DNA from: G963677445 sp963678275 | GTDB taxonomy: Bacteria > Bacteroidota > Ignavibacteria > Ignavibacteriales > Melioribacteraceae | Assembly: GCA_963678275.1 (NCBI GenBank) | Contig: OY782765.1 | Span: 4,650,001-4,714,000, forward strand | Length of the DNA: 64,000 bases | Direction: 5' to 3' | Shown: piece after piece, positions 53,684-63,456 of the stretch | How positions within the stretch are numbered: position 1 is the stretch's first letter | Layout: every line of letters starts with the position of its first letter | The notes under the pieces: generated by a model | Told to the model about the DNA's origin: nothing | Databases searched by the model: none | The model's input: only the letters and a program-made list of their open reading frames with translations | Made by a program: the position numbers and the translations under genes

Positions 53684-54078
53684 TGATTACCGTTGATACT
53701 CATATTATTATATGGGATGCCTTAAAACCGGAATTATTAAGTTCAAAAGCAAAAGAAGCCATAGATAAGGCAAATAGTACCGATGGGATTATTTTGTGTG
53801 AAATATCCTTATGGGAGATAGCGATGTTAATTCACAAAAAAAGAATTAATATTCCTGTCTCATACATAGAATTTATAAATTTAGTAAAAGCGTCAAATAA
53901 GTGCAACTTACAAGGTATTACTCCTGAAATAGCTGAATTATTCGTTAAATTACCCGGGGAAGTAAATCAGGACCCCGCGGATCGTTTAATAAGCTCTACT
54001 TCAATAATTATGAACAGCCCTCTTGTAACCGCGGATAAAAATTTAAGAAAGAGTAGTTCTATAAAAACTATTTGGTAA
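53683..54078 (+). CDS. VapC-like PIN-domain toxin
   Basis: A PIN-domain RNase toxin of 131 residues if started at GTG 53683, which gives the usual beginning (M/V)ITVDTHIIIWDAL and has GGGAGG at 53667-53672; an ATG at 53665 would add six residues inside the antitoxin gene. Acidic active-site residues: Asp5 in VDTH, Glu in ILCEISLWEI, Asp in QDPADRLI and Asp in VTADKNL. Such toxins cleave tRNA or rRNA. The partner antitoxin overlaps it. Confidence 0.9.
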   Translation: MITVDTHIIIWDALKPELLSSKAKEAIDKANSTDGIILCEISLWEIAMLIHKKRINIPVSYIEFINLVKASNKCNLQGITPEIAELFVKLPGEVNQDPADRLISSTSIIMNSPLVTADKNLRKSSSIKTIW

Positions 54079-54141
54079 TGCGCGAAACACCGCTATGCAT
54101 CTATTAACAATAAACCGAATACAATATTGACAATGAAATAG

Positions 54142-54168
54142 CGAAACTTGCATTTTATGCAAGTTTCG
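54142..54168. promoter_or_regulatory. 27-bp hairpin/operator-like palindrome before the ATPase pseudogene
   Basis: CGAAACTTGCAT / ATGCAAGTTTCG, 12-bp perfect arms with a TTT centre, 24 bp before the ATG at 54192. A palindrome in this place may be the operator or promoter of the AAA_14 gene. Confidence 0.7.
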
Positions 54169-54191
54169 ATAATTCATGCTATCTTTATGCA

Positions 54192-54970
54192 ATGAAAAAT
54201 TTGATTGAAAGAAAAGAATATCTTGATAAACTCTTGTCCTACAAGGATAAGGATATTATCAAAGTGGTAACCGGTTTACGTCGTTCGGGTAAATCCACGC
54301 TGTTGGAAATGTTTAAGAATAGTTTGCTTAAAAATGACGTTTTACCTGAACAGGTACAATTTTATAATTTTGAATTACCTGAAAATTTTCTAAATAAGTC
54401 TTGGGATACGCTTTACTTTGAAATAAAATCAAAATTACTCGCGGCAAAATAAACTATATTTTTCTTGATGAAATTCAAAATATTACGGAATTTGAAAGAT
54501 TGGTCGATGGATTATACGCGACTGGAAATATTGATGTTTATATCACAGGTTCTAACGCGAATTTACTTTCAAGCGAGTTAGCGACCTTACTGAGCGGAAG
54601 ATATATTGAAATTTCTATTCAGCCATTTTCTTTTGCCGAGTATTTGGAAACCAGAGAAAAAACAGCGGACAGAGGACATATTCTTGAAAATGTAGTGTAT
54701 CTTGAGCTTTTAAGAAGAGGTTATAAAATTTGGACAGGCAAACTTCGCGATGGTGAAATTGATTTTACTGTTAAAAATCGTTCAGGCGAAATTGAATATT
54801 ACCAGGTCTCATGGGAAATATCCAATGCCGAAATCCAAAAACGAGAATTTGCGCCATTGGAAACCATAAAAGATAACTACCCTAAATTTTTGCTTACTAC
54901 TGATTCTTTTACCCAAAATAAAGCCGGGATAATTCACAAAAATGTATTTGAATGGTTGTTGAAAAAATAA
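54192..54970 (+). pseudogene. decayed AAA_14/DUF4143 ATPase
   Basis: Two frames give one broken gene. The first (54192-54452) has the P-loop VVTGLRRSGKSTLLEMFK and stops after KSKLLAAK; the second continues in another frame with YIFLDEIQNITEFERLVDGL, YITGSNANLLSSELATLLSGRYIEI and, after EYLE, jumps directly to GHILENVVYLELLRRGYKIWTGKLRDGEIDF (read in parts) of the DUF4143 domain. So there is a frameshift/small deletion near 54440 and an internal deletion near 54655. Intact members have about 400 residues; about 260 remain here. Function lost or reduced. Confidence 0.88.
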
Positions 54971-55975
54971 TAGAATAAACTGTGAAATTTTGTTTACAAC
55001 CCGTAGTGACGGATTCGTAGTAATAAAGATTTAATATCGAAGCATAATTCCGCGTTGAACTCAATCGTAAAAGGCGCGTCGGTCAGTATTCCGGGGTGTA
55101 AAGCTAACGGCAAGCACTAATAACGTCAACTCTTTATTCATTTTTTACATTAAGCAACTTAATAATATTCTTGCTTTTTATAGCAGAATATTGAATAGAG
55201 CATAGTGATTTTAATAACAGTGCTCGTACTCTAAGGAAGGATTACGATTACTCCGTAAGGAGTCAAATTCTACGCAAAATGGCAAAATTTTTGGCAACAA
55301 TTCAGATTGTAGTTTTTTCTTAGCTCAGCTCTGTTGATCCCCTACAGGGATCTTACTGTATTTTTTTTGTTCTTTACTACAATAGTGCTGCTTCTCCAAA
55401 GCAGATCTGATTCAAAAAAATATTCCTGAGAAAGCCAATTCGTCATTCGTCATTCCTCATTGTTTCTGGCTTGCCAGCTTATGAAATACGATTACGAGAA
55501 CGAGTACGATTCATTTTGGGGTTTTCATTATTTTTCTGGCTTGCCAGTCTATGATTAAGATTATAACGATTTCTTTACAATTCTTTTTGGTTCTGGCAAT
55601 GCCAGCTTAGTAATTTCATAATATACCCACGAAATTTTTTGTTGATTTTTTATTTTAGATATATTATCTTAATATAGTGAAGGTTGAAAAAGTACAATAA
55701 TGTAGAACAACCTGCATGACGTTTTGCGGCTTAGTTTAGCCAGCCGCTCAAGACCGGCGCCGGTGCGGATTGAGTTTTGTTAAGTTTTTGGGTGGTAGTT
55801 TTCGTTCGATATTATGTCCCGTTTTAGTTTAAGTGTGGAAATAAAAGTTAATATAAGACAGATTATCCTATATATTGGGAAACAGACTTCTTTTATGACA
55901 AGGATATTTCAAGAGTTATCTGGTCATAAAGAAACATGTAAAAAATAAATCGGAATACATGAAAAAGGACAAGAA
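54971..55975. other. 1-kb gene-free region with dispersed repeats
   Basis: Contains the ACTCCGTAAGGAGT...GCAAAATGGCAAAATT motif (55249-55292), a GATCCC-CTACA-GGGATC-like hairpin near 55336, three CTGGCTTGCCAG-type mini-hairpins (55468, 55533, and CTGGCAATGCCAG near 55595), and near 55715-55770 a hairpin GCGGCT...AGCC followed by the 12-bp palindrome ACCGGCGCCGGT. No gene. The last 120 bp are A+T rich and should hold the promoter of 55976. Confidence 0.6.
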
Positions 55976-57673
55976 ATGAATAAAATAATTGTATTGGCAA
56001 CACTACTACTATTTGTATTGGGTTGTACAAAAGAAGAAGATGAAACCATTTTAGAGCCTGTTTCAGAAACATTTGAAATTACTTCAGAACAATACACCGT
56101 CAAACCATTAGAACTTGTGAAGATTAGTTCAAACGATATTACTTTTAATTTGGAAGCGTATAAAGGCTCTATCAATGATATAGAGATTGATTTAATTAAA
56201 ACCGGAAATAGTGAATTAATATTTATGGTTCCAGGTAACTTTGCCGCTGGTTCTGCCAAATTGGAAATTGTGATTGAAAATAGAAAAGGAGAGTTGTCTT
56301 TTAGTATCCAGGGAAATGAAGTGCAAAATGTTGAAACTGTGATTAATGAAGAACTTATAAATCCATTTAATGGATTTACAAATGATTTGGAAGTTTTAAT
56401 TTCGAATAACTCCAATTCGTTGGTAGTAAATGAACAACTTGAAACAGCAAAACAGATGCTTGAAAATTTTATTACAAAATTCAACACATTATCAAACGAA
56501 GAGAAAATGGAAGTGGCAAAGTTTTATAATGCTAACCCGGTTTTCACATCTGATTTCCTGAGTTTATCAACACAAACCGTTAAAACATTAAATGGAAATT
56601 CAGATTATGATTGTTTCAAATTAAATGCAAATAAAGTTGTGTACACAACTATTTCAATTTTAACATTTATAAATTATCTGCCTCATTTATCAAGGGTTGG
56701 ACCTTATGGTTCCATTGCCGCCTTAAGTGGATTTGTTGCGGGAGTGTATGCTGCTGTCGCAATAATTAGCGCCGCGCAAGAACATTTAATTAACGATTGT
56801 TTTTTGCCTTTTGAAAATTTGTTGAAAGATGGGTCAGGTAATACAGATAATTTTGAATTAAATAATGCATCATATTATAGTTTTTTAGTTATTAGCAGAG
56901 ATAGAAAACTAATTTCAGCAGACTTAAACAGCTCAAATTCTTTACTTGCCTCAACTGTTCGGAAATGGAATAATGCGAAACAAAAATGGAATACTTTAAA
57001 GAATGGAATTAATACTATCATTAGCAGCGCGTCTAATTGGTTTAGTAGTTGGTTTGGTTCAGGTTCTGAGTCATTTCAAACAATAACGTATGATTTTGAA
57101 GACGTACCCTCTTCATCAGATGAAATAGAATCAGAAGGAGACAGTGAATTTATAACAATTGAAGATTTCCCCGGTGACGTTGAGGTTGAATATTCGATTG
57201 CATCAGATAACTCAATAAACTTGAAGTTTAGAGCAGATGAATCAACGTTGCCAAGAACTGTGAGTGGGAAAATAAAATATTATGATGGTGATTTTACCAC
57301 CGCCAATGATTTTAGTGTAACATTAAACATTATAGATTTTGAATTAACGGGTATCTGGACATTAAAATTTTATAAAGATAGCACAAGAACAGAATTATCT
57401 CAAACAAACTATATAAATTTTCAAAACGGAGCCGGCGATTTTGGTTTGCCATTATATTATATCGACTCTAATGGTGATAAACATGACCAGACAGGCTCGT
57501 CCGTAACCTGGAAACAAAGTTTTAATAGTAGTTTATCTAGACTGACTTTAATAAATATGTTTTGGGGGTTCCCTTATCGTTTTATTTATGACCCGCAAAA
57601 TCCAAATAACTTGATAGGAGAAGCTATTGACTTATCAGATAGAGGATTTTATTTGGAATTAACGAAACAATAA
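55976..57673 (+). CDS. large A+T-rich lipoprotein, unknown function
   Basis: A 565-residue protein with a lipoprotein signal (MNKIIVLATLLLFVLGC; lipid Cys17 followed by TKEEDE). Residues about 30-120 look like a beta-sandwich, 125-200 are helical, and 215-275 include a hydrophobic, glycine-alanine-rich stretch (TTISILTFINYL, GSIAALSGFVAGVYAAVAIISAA) that is unusual inside an outer-membrane lipoprotein. The C-terminal part (375-565) is beta-rich, ending with a lipocalin-like FELTGIWTLKFYKDS...YLELTK. I do not recognise the family. Composition is unlike its core neighbours; probable transfer. Confidence 0.72.
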   Translation: MNKIIVLATLLLFVLGCTKEEDETILEPVSETFEITSEQYTVKPLELVKISSNDITFNLEAYKGSINDIEIDLIKTGNSELIFMVPGNFAAGSAKLEIVIENRKGELSFSIQGNEVQNVETVINEELINPFNGFTNDLEVLISNNSNSLVVNEQLETAKQMLENFITKFNTLSNEEKMEVAKFYNANPVFTSDFLSLSTQTVKTLNGNSDYDCFKLNANKVVYTTISILTFINYLPHLSRVGPYGSIAALSGFVAGVYAAVAIISAAQEHLINDCFLPFENLLKDGSGNTDNFELNNASYYSFLVISRDRKLISADLNSSNSLLASTVRKWNNAKQKWNTLKNGINTIISSASNWFSSWFGSGSESFQTITYDFEDVPSSSDEIESEGDSEFITIEDFPGDVEVEYSIASDNSINLKFRADESTLPRTVSGKIKYYDGDFTTANDFSVTLNIIDFELTGIWTLKFYKDSTRTELSQTNYINFQNGAGDFGLPLYYIDSNGDKHDQTGSSVTWKQSFNSSLSRLTLINMFWGFPYRFIYDPQNPNNLIGEAIDLSDRGFYLELTKQ

Positions 57674-58050
57674 AATCGCGTTAGCTGAAATTTTGATAGA
57701 GAAAATCATTCGAAAAAAGTCGCGGAATTTAAGTATGGAAAGGAGTCCTGTCCGGCACCACTGATGCCTCCTTGCCTTCTTTGAAATAGAGCATTTATAT
57801 TATCGTTTGTTAATAATTAGGATATGCAGTCTGATATAAGAACTTAGAAAACAAAAAGTTAGAGCTAAACGTCCACGCATAAATTTTGTCAAAAGTCAGC
57901 AGTTCTGAGTTTTTCGGAACATTGCTGTTAAAGACCGCTGTTTATTCTATCCGTTATATTATAATTCCAAATCTCCATCAAAAACAAGGCTCATCATTTA
58001 AGCCTATCGTTTACTGAAAATCCCGCGCTTTCATTTCCCAAAGCTAAAAA
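57674..58050. other. gene-free stretch
   Basis: Nothing recognisable between the lipoprotein gene and the convergent S41 peptidase gene: A+T rich, no clear terminator, no repeat of the families listed here. Confidence 0.5.
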
Positions 58051-59103
58051 TCACTTCACCATCAATCCGTTCAGGTATTCAAAAGCGTAGTTGAGCGCCG
58101 GGTCGTTGCCGTCGTTGAAGTCGGAGTATTCGAATGGCACATAGATATCGGGGGCGACTCCGTCCCGTTCGATATATCTGCCATCTTTATCCTGCCATGC
58201 TCTTGAGGGAATGTAATATTTTGAGCCGTCGCCAATTTTATATTCAAGGGGGGCGCCACCGGCTCCTCGGGTGGTATCGCCGATAATTGTCACATTATCA
58301 AAAGAGGATATTCCGGAAGCGAAAATTTCAGCCGCGCTCGCGCTTGCCCTTCCTGTCAGCACAACGACCGGTTCTAAATACTGCCATGCTCCACGGGGGG
58401 AGCTGTAAACCGGGGTGACCGAATAATTTTCATGCTCCGGACCATCTCTTAATAAGTCGAACCCGACTCTCATTACTTTATCTGTAAACCTGTTCCAGGC
58501 GTCCTCAACAACTTTGGCATTGCCCCCGCCGTTCATCCTCTCATCAATTATTATGGCGCCGCATGATGAAAGACTGTCGAGAACCTGGTCGAACAGATCC
58601 ATATCAAGATTTGAAGAGGACCACGACTTAATTTCCCAAAAGCCGATATCCCCGATTTTTGTCCACCCCATTGTTGAGCTCACCTGGTTCCACGTCCCGT
58701 TTTGTTTGAAATTCTCAATCGATTCCTCTTTCCAATTGACTTTGTAATATTTATTTGATGTTGTAATTACATTACCATCGGGTCTTACAAAAATCACATG
58801 ATCATCCTGAAGTGGCAAAAGCATCTCAACACAGATTGACACCAGGTCATCATAGGAGAAAATATACTCAGCTTTCGGGCGGTACTGTGAATAGACCAGG
58901 TCCCAATCTGTTTCCTTAAATTCAAAGAAAATATAATTCCGGTCAAAGTTAACCCAGACGCTGTCGAATTCAGCGGCAAGAGGTTCTGATGATAAATCGA
59001 CCGGACCTTCATCGCCGCAGCCTGTAATGAAAAGAAAAAGCAGGATTATAAAAAAGGAAAGCCTGGTAAGTCTCATAAATACCGGGTATTTGTTTTTACT
59101 CAT
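58051..59103 (-). CDS. S41 family peptidase lipoprotein
   Basis: A 350-residue exported serine protease. A lipobox (LFITGC, Cys29) follows a hydrophobic segment; the start could also be the Met at residue 10 (59076). The N-terminal helical part (AEFDSVWVNFDRNYIFFEFKETDWD) is the tail-specific-protease cap, and the catalytic region has AIIIDERMNGGG, VVVLTGRASASAAEIFA with candidate Ser256, and TRGAGGAP. No PDZ domain can be seen, which fits the short Bacteroidota form. Likely periplasmic face of the outer membrane. The substrate is unknown. Confidence 0.88.
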   Translation of the reverse strand: MSKNKYPVFMRLTRLSFFIILLFLFITGCGDEGPVDLSSEPLAAEFDSVWVNFDRNYIFFEFKETDWDLVYSQYRPKAEYIFSYDDLVSICVEMLLPLQDDHVIFVRPDGNVITTSNKYYKVNWKEESIENFKQNGTWNQVSSTMGWTKIGDIGFWEIKSWSSSNLDMDLFDQVLDSLSSCGAIIIDERMNGGGNAKVVEDAWNRFTDKVMRVGFDLLRDGPEHENYSVTPVYSSPRGAWQYLEPVVVLTGRASASAAEIFASGISSFDNVTIIGDTTRGAGGAPLEYKIGDGSKYYIPSRAWQDKDGRYIERDGVAPDIYVPFEYSDFNDGNDPALNYAFEYLNGLMVK

Positions 59104-59194
59104 ATTTGCATCAGTTTATGGTTTGGTGATATGACAGTTAGTAAGTCCGCGCAAAAATATGATATTTGAAAATAATGGGGCAATGCAAAAAAAA

Positions 59195-61870
59195 TCACCC
59201 TGCGTTTTCAGGCAGTGAAAAAAAGAATGTCGCTCCTTTATCAGGTTCCGCTTCAGCCCATACTCTTCCGTTATGCCGCTGGATTATCCTTTTTACAATA
59301 GCGAGTCCCACCCCGGTGCCTTCAAATTCCGATTCATGATGCAGCCGGTTAAAAACCTCGAATAGTTTATGTTTATAATTTATATCAAAACCAACTCCGT
59401 TATCTCTGACAAAATATATCGTTTCCTTCTCTTTTTTCTTATGACCAACCACAATTTCAGGTTTATTTTTATTGGCGGAGAATTTTATGGCATTGGAAAG
59501 CAGATTTGTGACTACCTGTAATATCAGACTGTAGTCTCCGAAGCAATCAGGTAATTCAGAGCATTTAAAATGATAATCCTTTCTGCCGGATTGCTGAATA
59601 AGTTCATTATATGATTCGCCGAAAATTTTATTCATATTGAGCTTTGTATAATATAACTTTTTTCTTCCGAGACGGCTGAGAGATAAAAGCCCGTCTATCA
59701 GCATACTCATCTTGCTTGTATTTTTAAGGATATTATTCATCAGCCGGCATTCATCGCCGCTGAGTTTATCGCCACATTTATCCATAAGCATGGAAGAAAA
59801 TCCTTCAATTGCCCTCAGGGGCGCCCTTAGATCATGAGAAACCGAATAAGAAAATGATTCAAGTTCCTGATTTTTTTCTTTTAATTCAGTGTTTGTAATT
59901 TCAAGTTCCGACGTTCTTTCTCTAACCTTCTTTTCAAGCTGTTTGCGATATTCATTCAGCTTCTTTTCATTTTCCCTTCTTTCACTAATATCATTTGCTA
60001 TTGCCAGTATAGCCGGTTCCGCCTCAAATTGAATTGTTGTCAGGAAAATTTCAGCGGGATAAACAGTTCCATCTTTTCTTTTATGGAATGACTCGATTTT
60101 TTTAAATATTTCATCCCGCAAAATATCCCAAAGCGCCTTATCATTTCTTTCAACACTATCTGTATCAATATCAGCCACAGTCATGTTTAAGAGCTCTTTT
60201 CTGCTATAGCCGGTATTTCTGGCTGCCGATTGATTAACCATAATAAACCGGCCGTTAAGATTATGAACAAATACTCCCCCGGGTATATTTTCAATTACCA
60301 GATGAAATCTTTTCTGACTTTCCTGGAGGGCAATTTCAGTATTTTTTCTTTCGGTTATATCGTATCCCACTCCGATAATAGATATTACATTATTATCTTT
60401 ATCCAAAACGGCGGTATCCGACCAGTAAAACCACCGCCATCCATCAATTGTTTTTGCTCTCTGTTCGACCGAGCAGCGAAAGGGAGGCATATAAAGATCA
60501 TCCATTGCCTTTAATGTAGCCTTTAGATCATCCTCGTGGACAAGAGGAGTAAACTTTGTTCCAAGCAGTTCTTTTTCGGTTTTGCCAAATGTCCGGCAAT
60601 AAGAAGGGCTGACAAACTGAAACCGGCCTTCCGTATCAACCTTAACAACGAGGTCCGATTGATTTTCTATCAGAATGCGATATTTTTCTTCACTTTCAAT
60701 AAGAGCTGTTTCCGATCGAACGACAGAGGAAATATCCTGAAATGATCCGATTGTGACTGAGGCTTTTCCCGAGGCGTCATATTCGGTTATGGCAATCCCG
60801 TGAATATGTTTTTCCGAACCATCATTTGAGATAATCCGAAAACGAATATTCATTGGTTTTTTTTCAGCGATCGTAGTTTTAATATGTTTGGCAACCCTTT
60901 CTCTGTCATCGGGATGAACAAAATCCATAAAGTCATCATGGGAATAATGTTCATTTTTGTTTTCTATACCCAGCAGTTTATAGAATCCATCGGACCAGAC
61001 CTTTTCGCCTGTAATCCAGTTGCGTTCAAAGGTCCCGAGGTTTGCCAGTTTTTCCGCCTGTCTTAGAGATTTAAGATTTTTTTCTATTAAATCTCTGTAC
61101 GATTTTCTGTCTGTAATATCTTCAACAAAACCGAGAAATCTTTCTTCATTCAGCTTTACCGCTGAAACTTTCCAGATTCTGGGTTCACCACTTTTGTGTC
61201 TGAATCCGATCTCGCCGACAGCTTCACCTTTTTCCATCATCTCATTAAAATGGGCAATTCCCAAAGGCGCGCTTTCAGGGGTAAGTATATCCTGAATAGT
61301 CATGCTCAGCAGTTCTTCCATGCTGTAACCGGTTATCCTGCATGCGGAATTATTAACTTCCAGATATTTCCCCTTTCTGTCGGCAATAAAAATCCCGTAA
61401 GGTGAATTATCAGTATAACTTCTCCATTTTGCCTCACTTTCTTTCAGCTCTCTCAAACGATCTATACCCTCCGAAATAAGACTGACTGTTCCCCATATAA
61501 ATTTTATCCCTCCCTCTTCGCCATTTACTGAGTATAGCTGAATTTCAACCGGAAAAATATATCCCGTTTTATGAGTATACTCTTTTTGATATGTGCCCGA
61601 ATATCCATTTTTCAGCAGTCTGTTTTCCCAGATTTCCCTTTTCTCATATTCATGCCATTCAGCGGGTGTTATCTCGCAGAAGTTTTTGAATTTTTTCAGC
61701 TCGTTTAAAGAATATCCCAGCATATCGCAATAGGCAGGATTAGCGTCTGTTATCTGTCCGGTTAAATCAAATATTACTAAGCCGTGACGGCTCTTGTCAA
61801 AGATTTCGCTATATTTATCTGATTGTTTACCGTTGAAGTTATCCGGAATATTATTTCTTTTTTCATCCAT
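59195..61870 (-). CDS. sensor histidine kinase with five PAS domains
   Basis: An 891-residue kinase without transmembrane segments, so probably cytoplasmic. PAS domains at about 20-140, 145-262, 275-390, 393-515 and 517-640, each with PAC-like ends (GFVEDITDRK, GVGYDITERK, AIANDISERR). Then a coiled coil, the H-box SVSHDLRAPLR with His679, and the HATPase with N-box LLSNAIKFS, DNGVGFD and EGTGVGLAIVKRI. The HATPase is of the HWE-unrelated, phytochrome-like HisKA type. No receiver domain or cognate regulator is next to it. The 91-bp gap to the S41 gene allows a common transcript starting here. Confidence 0.93.
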   Translation of the reverse strand: MDEKRNNIPDNFNGKQSDKYSEIFDKSRHGLVIFDLTGQITDANPAYCDMLGYSLNELKKFKNFCEITPAEWHEYEKREIWENRLLKNGYSGTYQKEYTHKTGYIFPVEIQLYSVNGEEGGIKFIWGTVSLISEGIDRLRELKESEAKWRSYTDNSPYGIFIADRKGKYLEVNNSACRITGYSMEELLSMTIQDILTPESAPLGIAHFNEMMEKGEAVGEIGFRHKSGEPRIWKVSAVKLNEERFLGFVEDITDRKSYRDLIEKNLKSLRQAEKLANLGTFERNWITGEKVWSDGFYKLLGIENKNEHYSHDDFMDFVHPDDRERVAKHIKTTIAEKKPMNIRFRIISNDGSEKHIHGIAITEYDASGKASVTIGSFQDISSVVRSETALIESEEKYRILIENQSDLVVKVDTEGRFQFVSPSYCRTFGKTEKELLGTKFTPLVHEDDLKATLKAMDDLYMPPFRCSVEQRAKTIDGWRWFYWSDTAVLDKDNNVISIIGVGYDITERKNTEIALQESQKRFHLVIENIPGGVFVHNLNGRFIMVNQSAARNTGYSRKELLNMTVADIDTDSVERNDKALWDILRDEIFKKIESFHKRKDGTVYPAEIFLTTIQFEAEPAILAIANDISERRENEKKLNEYRKQLEKKVRERTSELEITNTELKEKNQELESFSYSVSHDLRAPLRAIEGFSSMLMDKCGDKLSGDECRLMNNILKNTSKMSMLIDGLLSLSRLGRKKLYYTKLNMNKIFGESYNELIQQSGRKDYHFKCSELPDCFGDYSLILQVVTNLLSNAIKFSANKNKPEIVVGHKKKEKETIYFVRDNGVGFDINYKHKLFEVFNRLHHESEFEGTGVGLAIVKRIIQRHNGRVWAEAEPDKGATFFFSLPENAG

Positions 61871-61946
61871 TCTAATATCCTTTACTTAGCTGATGCATGG
61901 ATAAACTTTATCGACAGAATAGTAAGGTTTGGAAAAATTTCAGTTA

Positions 61947-61981
61947 TTGATCCTCCGGGCAGGTTCAATCCGGAGGATCAA
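61947..61981 (-). terminator. strong hairpin downstream of the 61994 gene
   Basis: Perfect 12-bp arms TTGATCCTCCGG (61947-61958) and CCGGAGGATCAA (61970-61981), 11-base loop. On the minus strand it begins 12 bases after the stop codon of the 61994 gene; a T-run follows only after seven bases, so termination may be partial and allow reading into the kinase gene. Confidence 0.75.
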
Positions 61982-61993
61982 GAAAAAGTATTA

Positions 61994-62608
61994 TTATCTT
62001 AATTCTTTCAGTGTTATTGTCCAGCCGAGGTCCATTTTAAGAATCAGGGGGTGATATTCACTCATATGAATCCGGTATTTAATTTTTCCATCTTCCGATT
62101 CGGCGTAAATATGAGAAATATCATCCATTTTTTCATCACTTTTCGCGTTATGCATGGTGAAATCATGAAGAGGAGTGGCGCCGCCGATTGTTACCATGGT
62201 TTTCCCTCCGTCGGGTGAAATAACAGCTTCCCCTTTTTCAACCAGATCATTAAATACTTTTTTACTGACCCATACCGTTGTAGCGTCCGTAAGTTTTTTT
62301 TCTCCTCCCTGAAAATGGTTGTATTGATTAACAGCATTTTCCAGCGCTTCTTTCGTCATAATAATTGTGCCCTTTGTCTTCGCGGCATTGGTCATTTCAT
62401 AGTCGAAGGTTATTCCGTCGGAAAGTGATTTGACCGTAACAATAAAATCATATTTTATACCATAATAGTCGACCTCATAAACATAGGTGGTATTTTCAAA
62501 GTTGAGCAGTGTTGATCCGTTCAGGATATGTTCATCCAGATCAATCTGCGCAAAAAGCTGAATAGTAAGAAAAATAAAAATGGCTGCGAAAAGAGATATT
62601 TTTTTCAT
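61994..62608 (-). CDS. small exported protein, unknown function
   Basis: A 204-residue protein with signal peptide MKKISLFAAIFIFLTIQLFAQ. The mature part appears to be all-beta: TTYVYEVDYYGIKYDFIVTVKSLSDGITFDYEMTN (read in parts), TMTKEALENAVNQY..., TVWVSKKVFNDLVEKGEAVIS, and ends LKMDLGWTITLKELR. No domain is recognised. It lies upstream of the five-PAS kinase on the same strand with a strong hairpin between. Bacteroidota have many such small periplasmic proteins. Confidence 0.75.
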   Translation of the reverse strand: MKKISLFAAIFIFLTIQLFAQIDLDEHILNGSTLLNFENTTYVYEVDYYGIKYDFIVTVKSLSDGITFDYEMTNAAKTKGTIIMTKEALENAVNQYNHFQGGEKKLTDATTVWVSKKVFNDLVEKGEAVISPDGGKTMVTIGGATPLHDFTMHNAKSDEKMDDISHIYAESEDGKIKYRIHMSEYHPLILKMDLGWTITLKELR

Positions 62609-62727
62609 GTTTTTTTCCCCGATAAATTAAAAAACAGTCATTTATTGCCGGTGCAGAATGAAGTTACAAAAATTCATTTACTGATACAACCATAATAAAA
62701 AGTCAAATATAATTTTTACATATTTTC

Positions 62728-63456
62728 TTATTTATTTTTCACATAAATCAGTTTAACTCTTCCATTAGGGCTTTCTCTTTCATCAATAGAGAATCGTTTA
62801 ATAGATTTTATCAAAGGGGTAAGTTTTTGAAAACCATAGTTTCTTGAGTCGAAATTCGGCTGCTTTTTCTGCAGCAGGTTGCCGACGTCGCCGAGGAAAG
62901 CCCAGCCCTCATCGTCGGCTACATCCGAAACAGTCGCGGCGATAAGTCTAATAACTTTCGGGGTAATTTTTTCGATATTATCAGGTTTGCTTTTCTGTTC
63001 CGCTCCGGCGCCTGCTTCATCTTCCCTGTTCTTGAGGATTTCGAGATATATAAACCGGTCGCAGGCTACAATAAAGGGATCGGGTGTTTTTTTCTCCCCG
63101 ATTCCAATGACATTCAGCCCGGCTTCACGAAGGCGGGTGGCCAGGCGGGTGAAATCACTATCGCTCGAAACCAGGCAGAAACCATCCACTTTGCCTGAAT
63201 AAAGAATATCCATCGCGTCGATGATCATCGCGGAGTCGGTCGCGTTTTTACCGGTAGTATAACTATATTGCTGAATGGGGGTAATCGCGTTTTCAAGCAG
63301 TATATTTTTCCACCTTGAAAGATTTGGTTTGGTCCAGTCGCCATAAATCCTCTTTATGGTCGGGATTCCATATTTAGCTATTTCCTCCATCATCTCTTTT
63401 ATATAGGCCGATGGAATATTATCTCCGTCAATCAGAACCGCAAGTTTTGTATCCAT
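62728..63456 (-). CDS. NYN-domain and OST-HTH (LOTUS) domain protein
   Basis: A 242-residue protein. The NYN/PIN-like nuclease domain (1-140) has the acidic residues of the family: Asp10 and Asp12 (LIDGDNIP), Asp74 (NATDSAM), and Asp99/Asp101 (SSDSDFTRLATRLRE). After an acidic linker, residues about 165-240 form an OST-HTH/LOTUS domain (WAFLGDVGNLLQKKQPNFDSRNYGFQKLTPLI). The combination is known in bacteria and resembles eukaryotic MARF1/LOTUS-type RNA-binding nucleases. It probably binds or cuts RNA. It is a single gene. Confidence 0.92.
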   Translation of the reverse strand: MDTKLAVLIDGDNIPSAYIKEMMEEIAKYGIPTIKRIYGDWTKPNLSRWKNILLENAITPIQQYSYTTGKNATDSAMIIDAMDILYSGKVDGFCLVSSDSDFTRLATRLREAGLNVIGIGEKKTPDPFIVACDRFIYLEILKNREDEAGAGAEQKSKPDNIEKITPKVIRLIAATVSDVADDEGWAFLGDVGNLLQKKQPNFDSRNYGFQKLTPLIKSIKRFSIDERESPNGRVKLIYVKNK

